From: Alphaproteobacteria bacterium
GTDB taxonomy: Bacteria; Pseudomonadota; Alphaproteobacteria; Rhodobacterales; Rhodobacteraceae
Assembly: GCA_003695135.1 (NCBI GenBank)
Contig: RFIR01000537.1
Location: 1 to 11,543 of the forward strand
Length of the DNA: 11,543 nt
Direction: 5' to 3'
The translations under genes were made by a program, and so were the position numbers. The notes below the pieces were generated by a model that worked only from the letters and a program-made list of their open reading frames with translations, did not search any database and was not told the DNA's origin. This document shows positions 1 to 10,605 of the stretch, in pieces. How positions within the stretch are numbered: the first letter of the stretch is position 1; each line of letters opens with the position of its first letter.

Positions 1-209
1 GCGCGGTTGTTGACCTGCGGCCCGCCGGGGCGGATGGTGACATCGAGCCCGCAGGCCGCATAGCTGCCATCGGCCACCGCCTGATAGAAGCCGCCATGTT
101 CGGCCTGCGCCACCCAGTTTGTGCCGAAGGTGACCGCGACCTGCGCCGATGCCGCGCCCGCGCCGGCAACGGCCAGTATTGCACCGGCCCACATGCTGAA
201 CTTCCGCAT
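1..209 (-). CDS. NMT1/THI5-like ABC transporter substrate-binding protein (partial, N-terminal end)
   Basis: Only the first 69 codons are in the window; the gene continues past the left edge. The ATG at 209-207 follows GGGGGAGAG, a good Shine-Dalgarno sequence. Residues 1-22 form a typical Sec signal peptide: an R-K start, a hydrophobic A/V/G/L stretch, and a likely cut after Ala-Ser-Ala22, so the mature protein should be periplasmic. The mature start reads VAVTFGTNWVAQAEHGGFYQ, then a predicted strand CGLDVTIRPGGPQVNNR. This matches the opening of the NMT1/THI5/SsuA family, where such proteins capture a small nutrient (pyrimidine precursor of thiamine, riboflavin, sulfonate or nitrate in different members) for an ABC importer. 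The ligand cannot be told from this fragment. It lies 80 nt downstream of carB on the same strand, but a candidate terminator separates them, so co-transcription is doubtful. Confidence 0.82.
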   Translation of the reverse strand, partial: MRKFSMWAGAILAVAGAGAASAQVAVTFGTNWVAQAEHGGFYQAVADGSYAACGLDVTIRPGGPQVNNR

Positions 210-269
210 CGCTCTCTCCCCCGAACGTCCGGCGGCACCATATTTTGGCGCCCGCCGCCTGCAAGGTCG

Positions 270-287
270 AAAACGGCCTTCCGGCCG
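270..287 (-). terminator. Candidate intrinsic terminator of carB
   Basis: Read on the minus strand, 2 nt after the carB TGA there is CGGCC, a GGAA loop, GGCCG and then TTTT. This gives a 5-bp all-GC stem (6 with a G-U pair) and a short U tract. The stem is short, so termination may be partial. Confidence 0.55.
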
Positions 288-289
288 CC

Positions 290-3535
<3,246 letters not shown>

Positions 3536-3603
3536 GGGCGCTCCGGCTCGGGCCGCGCGGGACGAGCGGCGTCGGTTTCTGGGCCTGTGGGGAGGCCGCG
3601 CCG

Positions 3604-3631
3604 GTTATAGCCGCGCGCGCGGCTTGTGCAA
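3604..3631 (-). promoter_or_regulatory. Candidate carB promoter
   Basis: On the minus strand TTGCAC (3631-3626) is followed after 16 nt by TATAAC (3609-3604). TATAAC matches the sigma-70 -10 box at five of six bases; the -35 box is weaker but preceded by C, as in the CTTG form common in alphaproteobacteria. Transcription would start near 3597, giving a carB leader of about 60 nt. Confidence 0.5.
3609..3624. repeat. 16-bp perfect palindrome in the carB promoter spacer
   Basis: AGCCGCGCGCGCGGCT is its own reverse complement. It occupies 15 of the 16 spacer bases and overlaps one base of the -10 box of the candidate carB promoter. It also lies 20-odd bases after the cyclase stop. It could be an operator, or a hairpin helping to end the cyclase transcript, though no T tract follows in that direction. 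The alternating CG core is also the type that can adopt Z-DNA. Confidence 0.6.
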
Positions 3632-3642
3632 GCGGGTGGGGG

Positions 3643-5412
3643 TCATTCGCGCGGCAGGCCGAGGGTGACGAGGACATCCAGCCCGGGGCCGAACGCCTCC
3701 ACCATTCTGGACCAGACGGGAAACCGGAATGCGCGCGCCCACATGGCGCGCGTCAGCTCCGGTCGGCGGGCCAACGCCTCGCCGAGATACCGCTGCGCCG
3801 CGTCGCGCCGACCATCCGCGGCATTGCAGATCGCCGAAGCGAGAAACGGGAAATAGTCGGCGTTGGCGAACCGGCAGGCCGACTGGTAGGCCTCGCGGAT
3901 GTTCGGATCGGTCGCGTCAAGGCCTCGGATCAATCCCGCGTGGCCGATCATGAAGTGGAACGCCCAGGCGAGCGGATCCTTCGGATTGACGCGAAGGGCC
4001 GTTCGCGCGTTCTCCTCTATCGCGTCCGCATCGGGCTCGGCTCGGAACAGAGTCGCCATCGCCCGCGCATGAAACAGCACCGCGTGGTTGCTGTTCAGCG
4101 CCGTCGCCGTCTCCAGCGCGTTCTCGGCGTCTTTCTCCCGCCCAGACATGGCGAGCAGCACGCCGAGCGCGAAATACCCGGCATCGAGCCTGTCGTCGAG
4201 CTCGATGGCGCGCTTGGCGTGGGCCAGGCCGCGCCGAAGCTCAGTCTCTGGCTCGACCGCGCGGCCCGAGCCGATCCAGATCCAGTACCACCGCGCCAGA
4301 AGGGCCTGCACCAGCGCAAAATTCGGGTCGGCCCGTTCTGCTTCGTGGTACAGATCGTAGGCCGCCATGAAACCTGCGTCGGAGTAGGTGACGAATTCGG
4401 AGTAGCCCTTCTGGCAAAGCTCCCACGCCGTCAGGCTTTTGGTCGGCTTTCGCCGGGCGAGGGCGCGCTCATGGGCCCCAAGTTCCGGCTCCACTCCGGT
4501 CACGATGGCCCGCGTAAGTTCGTCCTGAAGGTCAAAGAGGTCGGCCAGGGTCCTGTCCCAACGCTCCGCCCAGAGATGGGCGCCGGTCGCCGCCTCAATC
4601 AACTGTGCGCTCACGCGGATACGCTCCCCTGCCCGCCGCACCGATCCCTCGACCACGTAGCGCACCCCCAGTTCCTTCGCGATCTCGCGGACGTCCTTGC
4701 GGGCGCCCTTGTAGGCGAAGGTGGAGTTGCGGGCGATGACCAGAAGCTGGCGGAATCGGGAAAGCTCCGTAATCACATCCTCAACGATACCGTCAGCGAG
4801 GAACTCCTGATCGGGATCGCGCGACATGTTGTCGAAGGGCAGCACGGCGATGGAGGGCCGTTCGGCCTTGGCAGCCGGAGATGCGATAGGTGCGACAACG
4901 CCACCCAATTCCACCCGCCAGACCTCGACCGGATCGGGGATGTTCTTTACCATCTGCGGGCCAAGTGCGGTCAACGGCGCCTCGACCTTGCCCCTGATCT
5001 GATCGTGCACCGTGCGCGAGATGCAGATGCCGCCCGGGGGCGCGAGGGATTCCAGCCGTGCCGCGACATTGACCCCGTCGCCCAGCAGGTCCTCGTCGTC
5101 GATCACGACATCACCCAGATGAACCCCGACGCGAAAGCGCAGGCGCATGTCCTCCGGCCCGGTTTCCCGCTCGGCCATCGCCTTCTGCACCGCCAGCGCG
5201 CAGCGCGTCGCCGCGACCGGCGAGGGAAACTCCATCAGCAGCCCGTCGCCCATCACCTTGACGATGCGCCCGCCCGCCTCGGCGATGGCGGGGTCGATCA
5301 CCTCGGCCCGCGCCGCACGCAGCCGGGTGATCGTGCCTTCCTCATCGGCCGCCATCAGGCGCGCATAGCCAACCAGATCGGCAGCGACGACGGTGGTCAG
5401 GCGGCGGTCCAT
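3643..5412 (-). CDS. Class III adenylate cyclase with TolB-like and TPR-type C-terminal region
   Basis: The 589-residue product should make cAMP from ATP. Residues 5-170 are the catalytic domain. Metal-binding aspartates are Asp12 (AADLVGY) and Asp56 (KVMGDG). Adenine-specifying Lys52 and Asp108 and transition-state Asn115 and Arg119 (NVAAR) are all present with the family spacing, so ATP rather than GTP is the expected substrate and the site looks active. Residues about 185-310 (RPSIAVLPFDNMS to LQDELTRAIV) are the TolB-like/COG5616-type domain often fused to these cyclases. The rest is helical with TPR-like pairs around 340-550, probably for protein contact. No signal peptide or membrane helix is seen. 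The start was placed at MDRRLTTVVAADLVGY because this is where family members begin; the frame stays open to 5742 but that part overlaps the channel gene and lacks family character. No Shine-Dalgarno sequence precedes the ATG. It is divergent from the MscS gene. Confidence 0.93.
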   Translation of the reverse strand: MDRRLTTVVAADLVGYARLMAADEEGTITRLRAARAEVIDPAIAEAGGRIVKVMGDGLLMEFPSPVAATRCALAVQKAMAERETGPEDMRLRFRVGVHLGDVVIDDEDLLGDGVNVAARLESLAPPGGICISRTVHDQIRGKVEAPLTALGPQMVKNIPDPVEVWRVELGGVVAPIASPAAKAERPSIAVLPFDNMSRDPDQEFLADGIVEDVITELSRFRQLLVIARNSTFAYKGARKDVREIAKELGVRYVVEGSVRRAGERIRVSAQLIEAATGAHLWAERWDRTLADLFDLQDELTRAIVTGVEPELGAHERALARRKPTKSLTAWELCQKGYSEFVTYSDAGFMAAYDLYHEAERADPNFALVQALLARWYWIWIGSGRAVEPETELRRGLAHAKRAIELDDRLDAGYFALGVLLAMSGREKDAENALETATALNSNHAVLFHARAMATLFRAEPDADAIEENARTALRVNPKDPLAWAFHFMIGHAGLIRGLDATDPNIREAYQSACRFANADYFPFLASAICNAADGRRDAAQRYLGEALARRPELTRAMWARAFRFPVWSRMVEAFGPGLDVLVTLGLPRE

Positions 5413-5415
5413 GCC

Positions 5416-5457
5416 GCGAATGATAAGGCCGTCACGGCCCGCGACCAAGCGAATGAT
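5416..5457. repeat. Palindrome and flanking 9-bp direct repeats at the cyclase promoter
   Basis: GCGAATGAT occurs at 5416-5424, over the -10 box, and again at 5449-5457, directly upstream of the -35 box, 33 bp apart (about three helical turns). Between them, 5427-5439 is GGCCGT, C, ACGGCC, a 6-bp perfect inverted repeat around one base, inside the promoter spacer. This arrangement looks like an operator, but no regulator is known from the sequence. Confidence 0.45.
5420..5448 (-). promoter_or_regulatory. Candidate cyclase promoter, possibly giving a leaderless mRNA
   Basis: On the minus strand TTGGTC (5448-5443) and TATCAT (5425-5420) are separated by exactly 17 nt; TATCAT matches the -10 consensus at five of six bases. 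Only 7 nt lie between the -10 box and the cyclase ATG (5412), so transcription would begin at or within about two bases of the A of ATG. This fits the absence of a Shine-Dalgarno sequence. Confidence 0.45.
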
Positions 5458-5590
5458 CGGCCGCTTGCACAAGTTCGGTGTACCCGGGCAGTGTGGTGCC
5501 GGAGGTCGAATCGCCCGCAGACCCGGAGGGGCGTCGAAGAGCCCGCGCGGCTCCGGGCCGGGTGACGCGGGGCAGGGAGGGGGCTCTTCC

Positions 5591-6955
5591 ATGGCGAAGC
5601 CGGCCGATTCGGTCGTCGATAAGGAAGTCGGTGCGGCAGCGGACACGCTGACGCAGCTGCTCGGGGCCGCCATCCGCTGGCTGGAGATCCATGTCTTCAC
5701 CCTGGCCTCGCTGATCCAGCTGACGGCGCTGGCGGCGGTCATCGTCCTCGGCTATCTGGTCCGCAGCCAGTTCAAGCTGCTGCTGGCCCGGCTCGGCCGG
5801 GCGCATGCGCATGGCACGCTGGGCCGGCGCCTGCTGGACACGATCTCGGCGATATCCTTTCCGGTGGTGGTCGTGATCGGCCTGTGGCTGGCCGGAGAGG
5901 TGCTCGACCAGGCCGGTCAGCCGACCCCGATCATCCGGCTCGCCAACAGCCTGCTCAGGGCGTTCATCGTCATCCGCATCGCGACGGCCTTCATCCCCAA
6001 CCCCTACTGGGCCTCTGCCTTCGCCTGGATGGTCTGGGGGGTCGCGGCGCTGAATTCCGTGGGTCTGCTCGATCCGACGATCGAGATCCTGCGCGCCACG
6101 TCGCTCAGGATCGGCGAGGTCGACATTTCGCTCTGGACCGTGATCAAGGGCGGGATCATTACCGCGCTTCTGGTCTGGCTGGCCTATCTGACGGCGGAAT
6201 TCGCGCAGCGTCGGCTCGAGGTCGCAGGCAATATCAGCCGGTCGATGCGCCTTTTGATCTCGAAGATCCTGCGCACCCTGCTGATCTTCGTCGCCGTGCT
6301 GATCGGCCTGACCGCGGTCGGGGTCGATCTGACCGCCTTTGCGGTGTTCACCGGCGCCGTCGGCATCGGTGTCGGTCTCGGCCTGCAGCGGCTGATCTCG
6401 AACCTCGTCGCCGGCTTCACGCTGCTCGCCGACCGCTCGCTGAAACCGGGCGATGTCATCGAGGTCGAGACCACCAGCGGCGGCGCCTTCGGCGTGGTGA
6501 CCAGCATGACCAGCCGATATGTCTCGGTCCGTACCCGCGACGGGACCGAGATCCTGATCCCCAACGAGACGCTGATCACCAATTCGGTGATCAACTGGTC
6601 CTATTCCGACCGTGCCGTGCGGCTCAAGCTGCCGATCGGCGTCTCCTATGATTCCGATATCGAGAAGGTCCGCGAGCTGTGCGTGAAGGCGGCGCTGGAT
6701 TGCCCGCGGATCCTCCGGCGGCCGGCGCCGCTGTGTCTGCTGAAGGGATTCGGCGACAGCTCGGTGGATCTGGAGCTGCGCGCCTGGATCGAGGACCCCG
6801 AGGAGGGCGTCAGCAATGTCTCCAGCGACGTGCTGCTCCGGGTCTGGCATCTGTTCCACGAACACGGGATCGAGATCCCCTATCCGAAACGCGACGTGTA
6901 TCTGCGCGAGGTCCCGCCCGAAATGGCGGGCAGGGCGGCGGCCGAGCGCGCCTGA
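5591..6955 (+). CDS. MscS-family mechanosensitive channel protein
   Basis: The 454-residue product is larger than E. coli MscS (286). Hydrophobic segments lie at about 37-57, 85-104, 117-135, 141-160, 183-202 and 225-246, followed by the pore-lining helix at about 248-282 with the family's G/A pattern (FTGAVGIGVGLGLQRLISNL). The beta domain follows at once (LKPGDVIEVE at 285-294), with DGTEILIPNETLITNSVINW at 318-337, a very typical MscS stretch. A cytosolic alpha/beta C-terminal domain ends near 440. Such channels open under membrane tension and release solutes after osmotic downshift; extra N-terminal helices may tune gating. The ATG at 5591 was chosen over an in-frame ATG at 5393 because AGGGAGGGGG sits 7 nt before it and the upstream frame overlaps the divergent cyclase gene. 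The gene is probably monocistronic; the ATPase gene beyond it is convergent, 47 nt away. Confidence 0.93.
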   Translation: MAKPADSVVDKEVGAAADTLTQLLGAAIRWLEIHVFTLASLIQLTALAAVIVLGYLVRSQFKLLLARLGRAHAHGTLGRRLLDTISAISFPVVVVIGLWLAGEVLDQAGQPTPIIRLANSLLRAFIVIRIATAFIPNPYWASAFAWMVWGVAALNSVGLLDPTIEILRATSLRIGEVDISLWTVIKGGIITALLVWLAYLTAEFAQRRLEVAGNISRSMRLLISKILRTLLIFVAVLIGLTAVGVDLTAFAVFTGAVGIGVGLGLQRLISNLVAGFTLLADRSLKPGDVIEVETTSGGAFGVVTSMTSRYVSVRTRDGTEILIPNETLITNSVINWSYSDRAVRLKLPIGVSYDSDIEKVRELCVKAALDCPRILRRPAPLCLLKGFGDSSVDLELRAWIEDPEEGVSNVSSDVLLRVWHLFHEHGIEIPYPKRDVYLREVPPEMAGRAAAERA

Positions 6956-7002
6956 GCCGATCCCGGTCTTTGGGCTGGCCGCGGTGCAGAAAGGTCCGGG
7001 GC

Positions 7003-8511
7003 CTACCGCACCAGCGGCGCGCGACGATAGCTAACCGCCTCGGCCAGATGCGCGCGGGCCACGCGCTCGGCGCCTTCCAGATCGGCGATGGTGCGGGCCA
7101 GTCGCATCACCCGGTGATAGCCGCGCGCCGACAGCCGCAGCCGCTCGGCGGCGAGATCGAGAAGCTTCTGCCCTTCGGCATCGGGGCGGGCGACCTCCTC
7201 CAGCAGTGCGCCGGTCGCCTCGGCATTCACCTTGATGCCGCGCTCCGCATAGCGTTCGGCCTGCCGCGCCCGCGCCGCGGCGACCCGGGCCGCGACCGCG
7301 GCCGAGGCCTCGCCGGCCGGCGCGCGCGACAGCTCCTGCGGGGTGACGGCCGGCATCTCGATCTGGATGTCGATGCGGTCGATCAGCGGCCCGGAGATGC
7401 GCGCCTGATAGTCGAGCCCGCATTTCGGCGCCCTGGAACAGGCCTGGGCGGGATCGGCCAGCCAGCCGCAGCGGCAGGGATTCATCGCCGCCACCAGCTG
7501 CACGCGCGAGGGGTAGCGGATATGGGCGTTGGCGCGCGCCACCACGGTCTCGCCGGTCTCCAGCGGCTGGCGCAGGCTTTCCAGAACCGGCGCGGCGAAT
7601 TCCGGCAACTCGTCGAGAAACAGCACCCCGTTATGCGCAAGGCTCACCTCGCCCGGCGCCGCCCGCCGCCCGCCGCCCACCATCGCCGCCATCGAGGCCG
7701 AGTGATGCGGCGCGCGATAGGGCCGGGTGCGGCTGAGCCCGCCCTCGGTCATCAGCCCGGCGATGGAATGGACCATCGAGACCTCCAGCGCCTCGACCGG
7801 CGAGAGCGGCGGCAGGATGCCGGGCAGGCGGCTGGCCAGCATCGACTTGCCCGCGCCGGGCGGGCCGATCATCAGCATGTTGTGCCCGCCGGCCGCCGCC
7901 ACCTCCAGCGCCCGTCGCGCGCGCTCCTGCCCCTTCACGTCCGCGAGGTCGGGCAGGCCCTCGACCTCGCGCACCGGGGCGGGCTGCGGCGCGCCCAGCG
8001 GGATGCGGCCGGAGAAGTGGTTGACCAGTGCAATCAGGCTTTCGGGCGCCAGCACCTCGACCTCGCCGGCCAGCGCCGCCTCCGGCCCGCAGGCGCCGGG
8101 GCAGATGAAGCCGCGGGCGCTGGCCACCGCCGCCATAGCCGCGGGCAGGGCGCCGGCCACGGCGTTGAGGCGTGCGTCGAGGCCAAGCTCGCCCATGGCC
8201 AGATAGCGCGCGCATTCCTCCTTGGGGATCACCTCCATCGCCGCCATCAGGCTCAGCGCGATGGGCAGATCGTAATGCGCGCCTTCCTTGGGCAGATCGG
8301 CGGGCGCGAGATTGATGGTGATGCGTTTGGGCGGCAGGGCCAGCCCGATGGCGTTGAGCGAGGCGCGCACCCGCTCGCGGCTTTCGGCCACCGCCTTGTC
8401 GGGCAGGCCGACGATGGAGAAGGCCGGCAGGCCGGGGCTGAGCGCGCATTGCACGTCGACCTCGCGACTGTCCACGCCCTCGAATGCGACGGTGTAGCTG
8501 TGCGCGACCAT
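7003..8511 (-). CDS. comM: YifB/ComM family AAA+ ATPase (Mg-chelatase subunit ChlI-like)
   Basis: The 502-residue product has the family's usual length. The N-terminal ChlI/Lon-S5-like domain covers about 1-170 (GLPAFSIVGLPDKAVAESRERV at 27-48; NLAPADLPKEG at 67-77). The Mg-chelatase AAA+ domain follows: Walker A GPPGAGKS at 216-223, RAPHHSAS at 266-273, Walker B VLFLDE at 296-301, and SGPLIDRIDI at 373-382. Cys346, Cys348, Cys358 and Cys364 form the small cysteine cluster normal in this family. The C-terminal helical domain has LSARGYHRVMRLARTIADLE at 460-479. In Haemophilus and Vibrio, ComM is a hexameric helicase that moves branches during recombination in natural transformation; the family is widespread in bacteria not known to be competent. 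It starts 34 nt after the hydrolase stop and is probably the last gene of a gshB operon. Only GAGG one base before the ATG resembles a ribosome site, so initiation may be weak or coupled. Confidence 0.95.
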   Translation of the reverse strand: MVAHSYTVAFEGVDSREVDVQCALSPGLPAFSIVGLPDKAVAESRERVRASLNAIGLALPPKRITINLAPADLPKEGAHYDLPIALSLMAAMEVIPKEECARYLAMGELGLDARLNAVAGALPAAMAAVASARGFICPGACGPEAALAGEVEVLAPESLIALVNHFSGRIPLGAPQPAPVREVEGLPDLADVKGQERARRALEVAAAGGHNMLMIGPPGAGKSMLASRLPGILPPLSPVEALEVSMVHSIAGLMTEGGLSRTRPYRAPHHSASMAAMVGGGRRAAPGEVSLAHNGVLFLDELPEFAAPVLESLRQPLETGETVVARANAHIRYPSRVQLVAAMNPCRCGWLADPAQACSRAPKCGLDYQARISGPLIDRIDIQIEMPAVTPQELSRAPAGEASAAVAARVAAARARQAERYAERGIKVNAEATGALLEEVARPDAEGQKLLDLAAERLRLSARGYHRVMRLARTIADLEGAERVARAHLAEAVSYRRAPLVR

Positions 8512-8545
8512 GCCTCACTGGGCGGCAAACGCGGTTAAGGCGCGG

Positions 8546-9463
8546 TTAACGCTGTGGCAAATTCCGCCGCAGGAAGACGCCGGCCGCTTCCAGCGCGGCA
8601 TCGGCCTCGGGCAGCCAGCCGGCCATGATCTGCCAGACATGCGGCGTGCCGCGCCAGATCTGCAGCGCGACCTCGCCGCCCGACGCCTTCAGCCGCTCGG
8701 CCATGGCCTCGGCGTCGCCGCGCAGGATCTCGCTGTCGCCGACCTGGATCAGCGCCGGTGGCGGGTTGTCGAACGCGCCGAAGACCGGCGAGGCAAGCGG
8801 GTCGCGCGCATCGGCGCCGGCGAGGACCAGCGCCGCGACCTCGCGCATGCGGCTGGCCGGCAGCATGGGATCGGCGCGGGCATTGCGCTCCAGCCAGGGC
8901 GAGCCCAGCGTCAGATCGGTCCATGGCGAGAAGGCGAGGATGCAGGCCGGTTTCGGCAGCCCTTCCGCGCCGATCGCATGCAGGAGCGAGAAGGCGAGCC
9001 CGCCGCCGGCGCTGTCGCCGCCGATGGCGATGCTGTCGGCCGGGCAGTCGCGCAGGAGCGCGCGATAGCAGGCCAGCGCATCGTCCTGCGCGGCAGGAAA
9101 CGGGTGTTCCGGCGCCAGCCGATAGTCCGGCAGCAGCACCCGGCAGGCGCCTTCGCAGGCCAGCGCGCCGGCAAGCTTGCGATGGGTGCGGCGCGAGCCC
9201 AGCACGAAGGCGCCGCCATGAAACCACAACAGCGTGCCGGGACCGGCCGGATCGCAGCGCGCCTCGATCGCGGGCAGGCCGGCCAGTTCGGTCTCGCGAT
9301 AATGCGCGCGCCACGGGCCGAGAAAGAAGCGCGAGGCGAAGCGTAACCGGCGCCGCGCACGGGTGTGGCGTTTTTCCCAGGCCAGATAGGGCTTTTCGAA
9401 CAGGCGCAGGAACAGATTGACCAGACGCAGCCTGAGCGAGACGCGCGCCGCGGCCCGCGCCAT
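8546..9463 (-). CDS. Alpha/beta hydrolase, hormone-sensitive lipase (family IV) type
   Basis: The 305-residue product is a probable carboxylesterase. The oxyanion-hole motif is HGGAF at 82-86 (many members have HGGGF). YRLAPEHPFPA at 114-124 is a family hallmark. The nucleophile is Ser151 in GDSAGG (149-154). The likely triad is completed by Asp243 (VGDSEIL) and His275 (TPHVWQ). The substrate is unknown. Residues 1-45 are rich in Arg and aliphatic residues with no cleavable signal; they may form a membrane-surface helix and lid. The ATG shares its A with the TGA of gshB (TGATG), and GAAGG lies 4 nt upstream inside gshB, which points to translational coupling. Placement between gshB and comM suggests operon membership but says little about function. 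Confidence 0.9.
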   Translation of the reverse strand: MARAAARVSLRLRLVNLFLRLFEKPYLAWEKRHTRARRRLRFASRFFLGPWRAHYRETELAGLPAIEARCDPAGPGTLLWFHGGAFVLGSRRTHRKLAGALACEGACRVLLPDYRLAPEHPFPAAQDDALACYRALLRDCPADSIAIGGDSAGGGLAFSLLHAIGAEGLPKPACILAFSPWTDLTLGSPWLERNARADPMLPASRMREVAALVLAGADARDPLASPVFGAFDNPPPALIQVGDSEILRGDAEAMAERLKASGGEVALQIWRGTPHVWQIMAGWLPEADAALEAAGVFLRRNLPQR

Positions 9464-10407
9464 CAGGCCTTCAGGCGCCCTTCGATCGCCTCCCAGATCA
9501 GCCGGGCGCTGTTGGTGCCGTCGAAACGCTCCAGCTCCTGAATGCCGGTCGGCGAGGTGACGTTGATCTCGGTCAGCCAGCCGCCGATCACGTCGATGCC
9601 GACGAAGATCTGCCCCTTTGCGCGCAACAGCGGGCCGATGCGCGCGGCGATCTCGCGGTCGCGGTCGTCGAGCGCGATCCTTTCCGGCCGCCCGCCGACA
9701 TGCATGTTCGAGCGGGTCTCGCCCTTCAGCGGCACCCGGTTGATGGCGCCGACCGCCTCGCCGTCGATCAGGATCACCCGCTTGTCGCCGCGTTCCACGT
9801 CCGGCAGGTATTTCTGGCAGATCAGCGGCTCGCGGCTGATCGAGGTAAAGAGCTCGTGCAGGGCGGTGAGGTTGGTATCGCCATGGGCGAGCTTGAACAC
9901 GCCCGCCCCGCCATTGCCGTAGAGCGGCTTGAGGATGATGTCGCCATGCGCCTCCTTGAAGGCGCGGATGGTGGCGAGATCGCGCGCGATCAGCGTCGGC
10001 GGGGTGAGGTCGAGGAAGTTCAGCACCAGCAGCTTCTCGGGGAAGTTGCGTACCCAGAACGGGTCGTTGACCACCAGCGTGCCGGGGGTCAGCCGCTCGA
10101 GGATATGGGTGGTGGTGATGTAGCCCATGTCGAAGGGCGGGTCCTGGCGCAGCCAGACCACGTCGAAATCGGACAGGTCTACCTCCGCCTCGGCCCCGAG
10201 GGAGTAGTGATCGCCCCTGACCGCGCGCAGCTCCAGCGGCCAGCCGCAGGCCACGACCCGGCCCTCGCGCCAGCTCAGCATGTCGGGTGTGTAGTAGAAC
10301 AGCGAATGCCCGCGCTCCTGCGCCTCGATGCCGATGCGAAAGGTGGAATCGGCCGCAATGTCGATGGCCTCGACCGGATCCATCTGGATGGCAACCTTCA
10401 GCCCCAT
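9463..10407 (-). CDS. gshB: Glutathione synthetase
   Basis: The 314-residue product joins gamma-glutamylcysteine and glycine with ATP, the second step of glutathione synthesis in the cytoplasm. Its length is that of the bacterial GshB family. The N-terminal pre-ATP-grasp domain begins MGLKVAIQMDPVEAIDIAAD. WLRQDPPFDMGYITTTHILE covers 85-104. The ATP-grasp core has ILKPLYGNGGAGVFKL at 158-173, RVPLKGETRSNMHVGG at 224-239, and the metal ligands in GIDVIG (Asp272) and TEINVTSPTG (Glu280, Asn282). GGGGAGG lies about 7 nt before the ATG at 10407, which decides the start; the frame is open to 10632, but that part runs through an intergenic repeat and has no family similarity. gshA is not in the window. 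It is probably the first gene of the gshB, hydrolase, comM operon. Confidence 0.97.
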   Translation of the reverse strand: MGLKVAIQMDPVEAIDIAADSTFRIGIEAQERGHSLFYYTPDMLSWREGRVVACGWPLELRAVRGDHYSLGAEAEVDLSDFDVVWLRQDPPFDMGYITTTHILERLTPGTLVVNDPFWVRNFPEKLLVLNFLDLTPPTLIARDLATIRAFKEAHGDIILKPLYGNGGAGVFKLAHGDTNLTALHELFTSISREPLICQKYLPDVERGDKRVILIDGEAVGAINRVPLKGETRSNMHVGGRPERIALDDRDREIAARIGPLLRAKGQIFVGIDVIGGWLTEINVTSPTGIQELERFDGTNSARLIWEAIEGRLKA

Positions 10408-10433
10408 GCGCACCCTCCCCGCCTGCGGCTCAA

Positions 10434-10462
10434 CACATGGCCGAGGGGCGGGGCTTTGGCAA
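10434..10462 (-). promoter_or_regulatory. Possible gshB promoter
   Basis: On the minus strand TTGCCA (10462-10457) and CATGTG (10439-10434) are 17 nt apart, giving a start about 20 nt before the ATG. The -10 box is poor (two of six bases match). The layout resembles the carB promoter: both read CTTGC, then an AAGCC stretch, a GC-only spacer and CGGCYAT. This is a weak prediction. Confidence 0.28.
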
Positions 10463-10489
10463 GGGTGGGGGCGGCGGGCACAGGATCGG

Positions 10490-10584
10490 CCGGACCCGGT
10501 CGCTGCGCGCGGGCGCCGCGAAATGCGGCGGCGCCGAAGTTGTCTCTGATTTTCACCACTAATTGATAGAGACCCCTGCAAAAC
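10490..10584 (-). repeat. Intergenic repeat, copy 1 (short form, inverted)
   Basis: Read on the minus strand from 10584: GTTTTGCAGGGG, CTCTAT, then GTGAAAATCA, then the hairpin core GGCGCC...GCATTTCGCGGCGCC, ending GGGTCCGG at 10490. It lacks about 30 nt (the AATTCC...ACAG block) found in copies 2 and 3 and has an extra GCC in the hairpin. It lies in the upstream region of gshB, with the hairpin about 105-130 nt before the ATG. Over 40 nt its end (10490-10529) matches the inverted end of copy 2 (10719-10758) at 36 positions. Confidence 0.75.
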
Positions 10585-10605
10585 CCGGATGTAGACAGGT
10601 ATCCT

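Noticed and set aside
3623..5473. The 11-mer GCTTGCACAAG occurs upstream of carB (3623-3633, minus) and in the cyclase/channel intergenic region (5463-5473, plus).
   Set aside because: In a window this size dozens of shared 11-mers are expected by chance, and the second site has no matching -10 box.
5413..5742. N-terminal extension of the cyclase by 110 residues.
   Set aside because: It overlaps the channel gene, is Pro/Ser/Ala-rich without family similarity, and family members start close to the catalytic domain.
5432..6865. Minus-strand open frame antisense to the channel gene.
   Set aside because: The product is low-complexity Asp/Arg/Gln-rich, while the plus strand encodes a clear MscS protein.
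6956..7002. Possible bidirectional terminator between the convergent channel and comM genes.
   Set aside because: Only weak, interrupted pairing is visible, with no T tract on either strand.
6679..8538. Long plus-strand open frame overlapping the end of the channel gene and all of comM in antisense.
   Set aside because: It has the same composition artefact and no ribosome site; both genes it overlaps are well supported.
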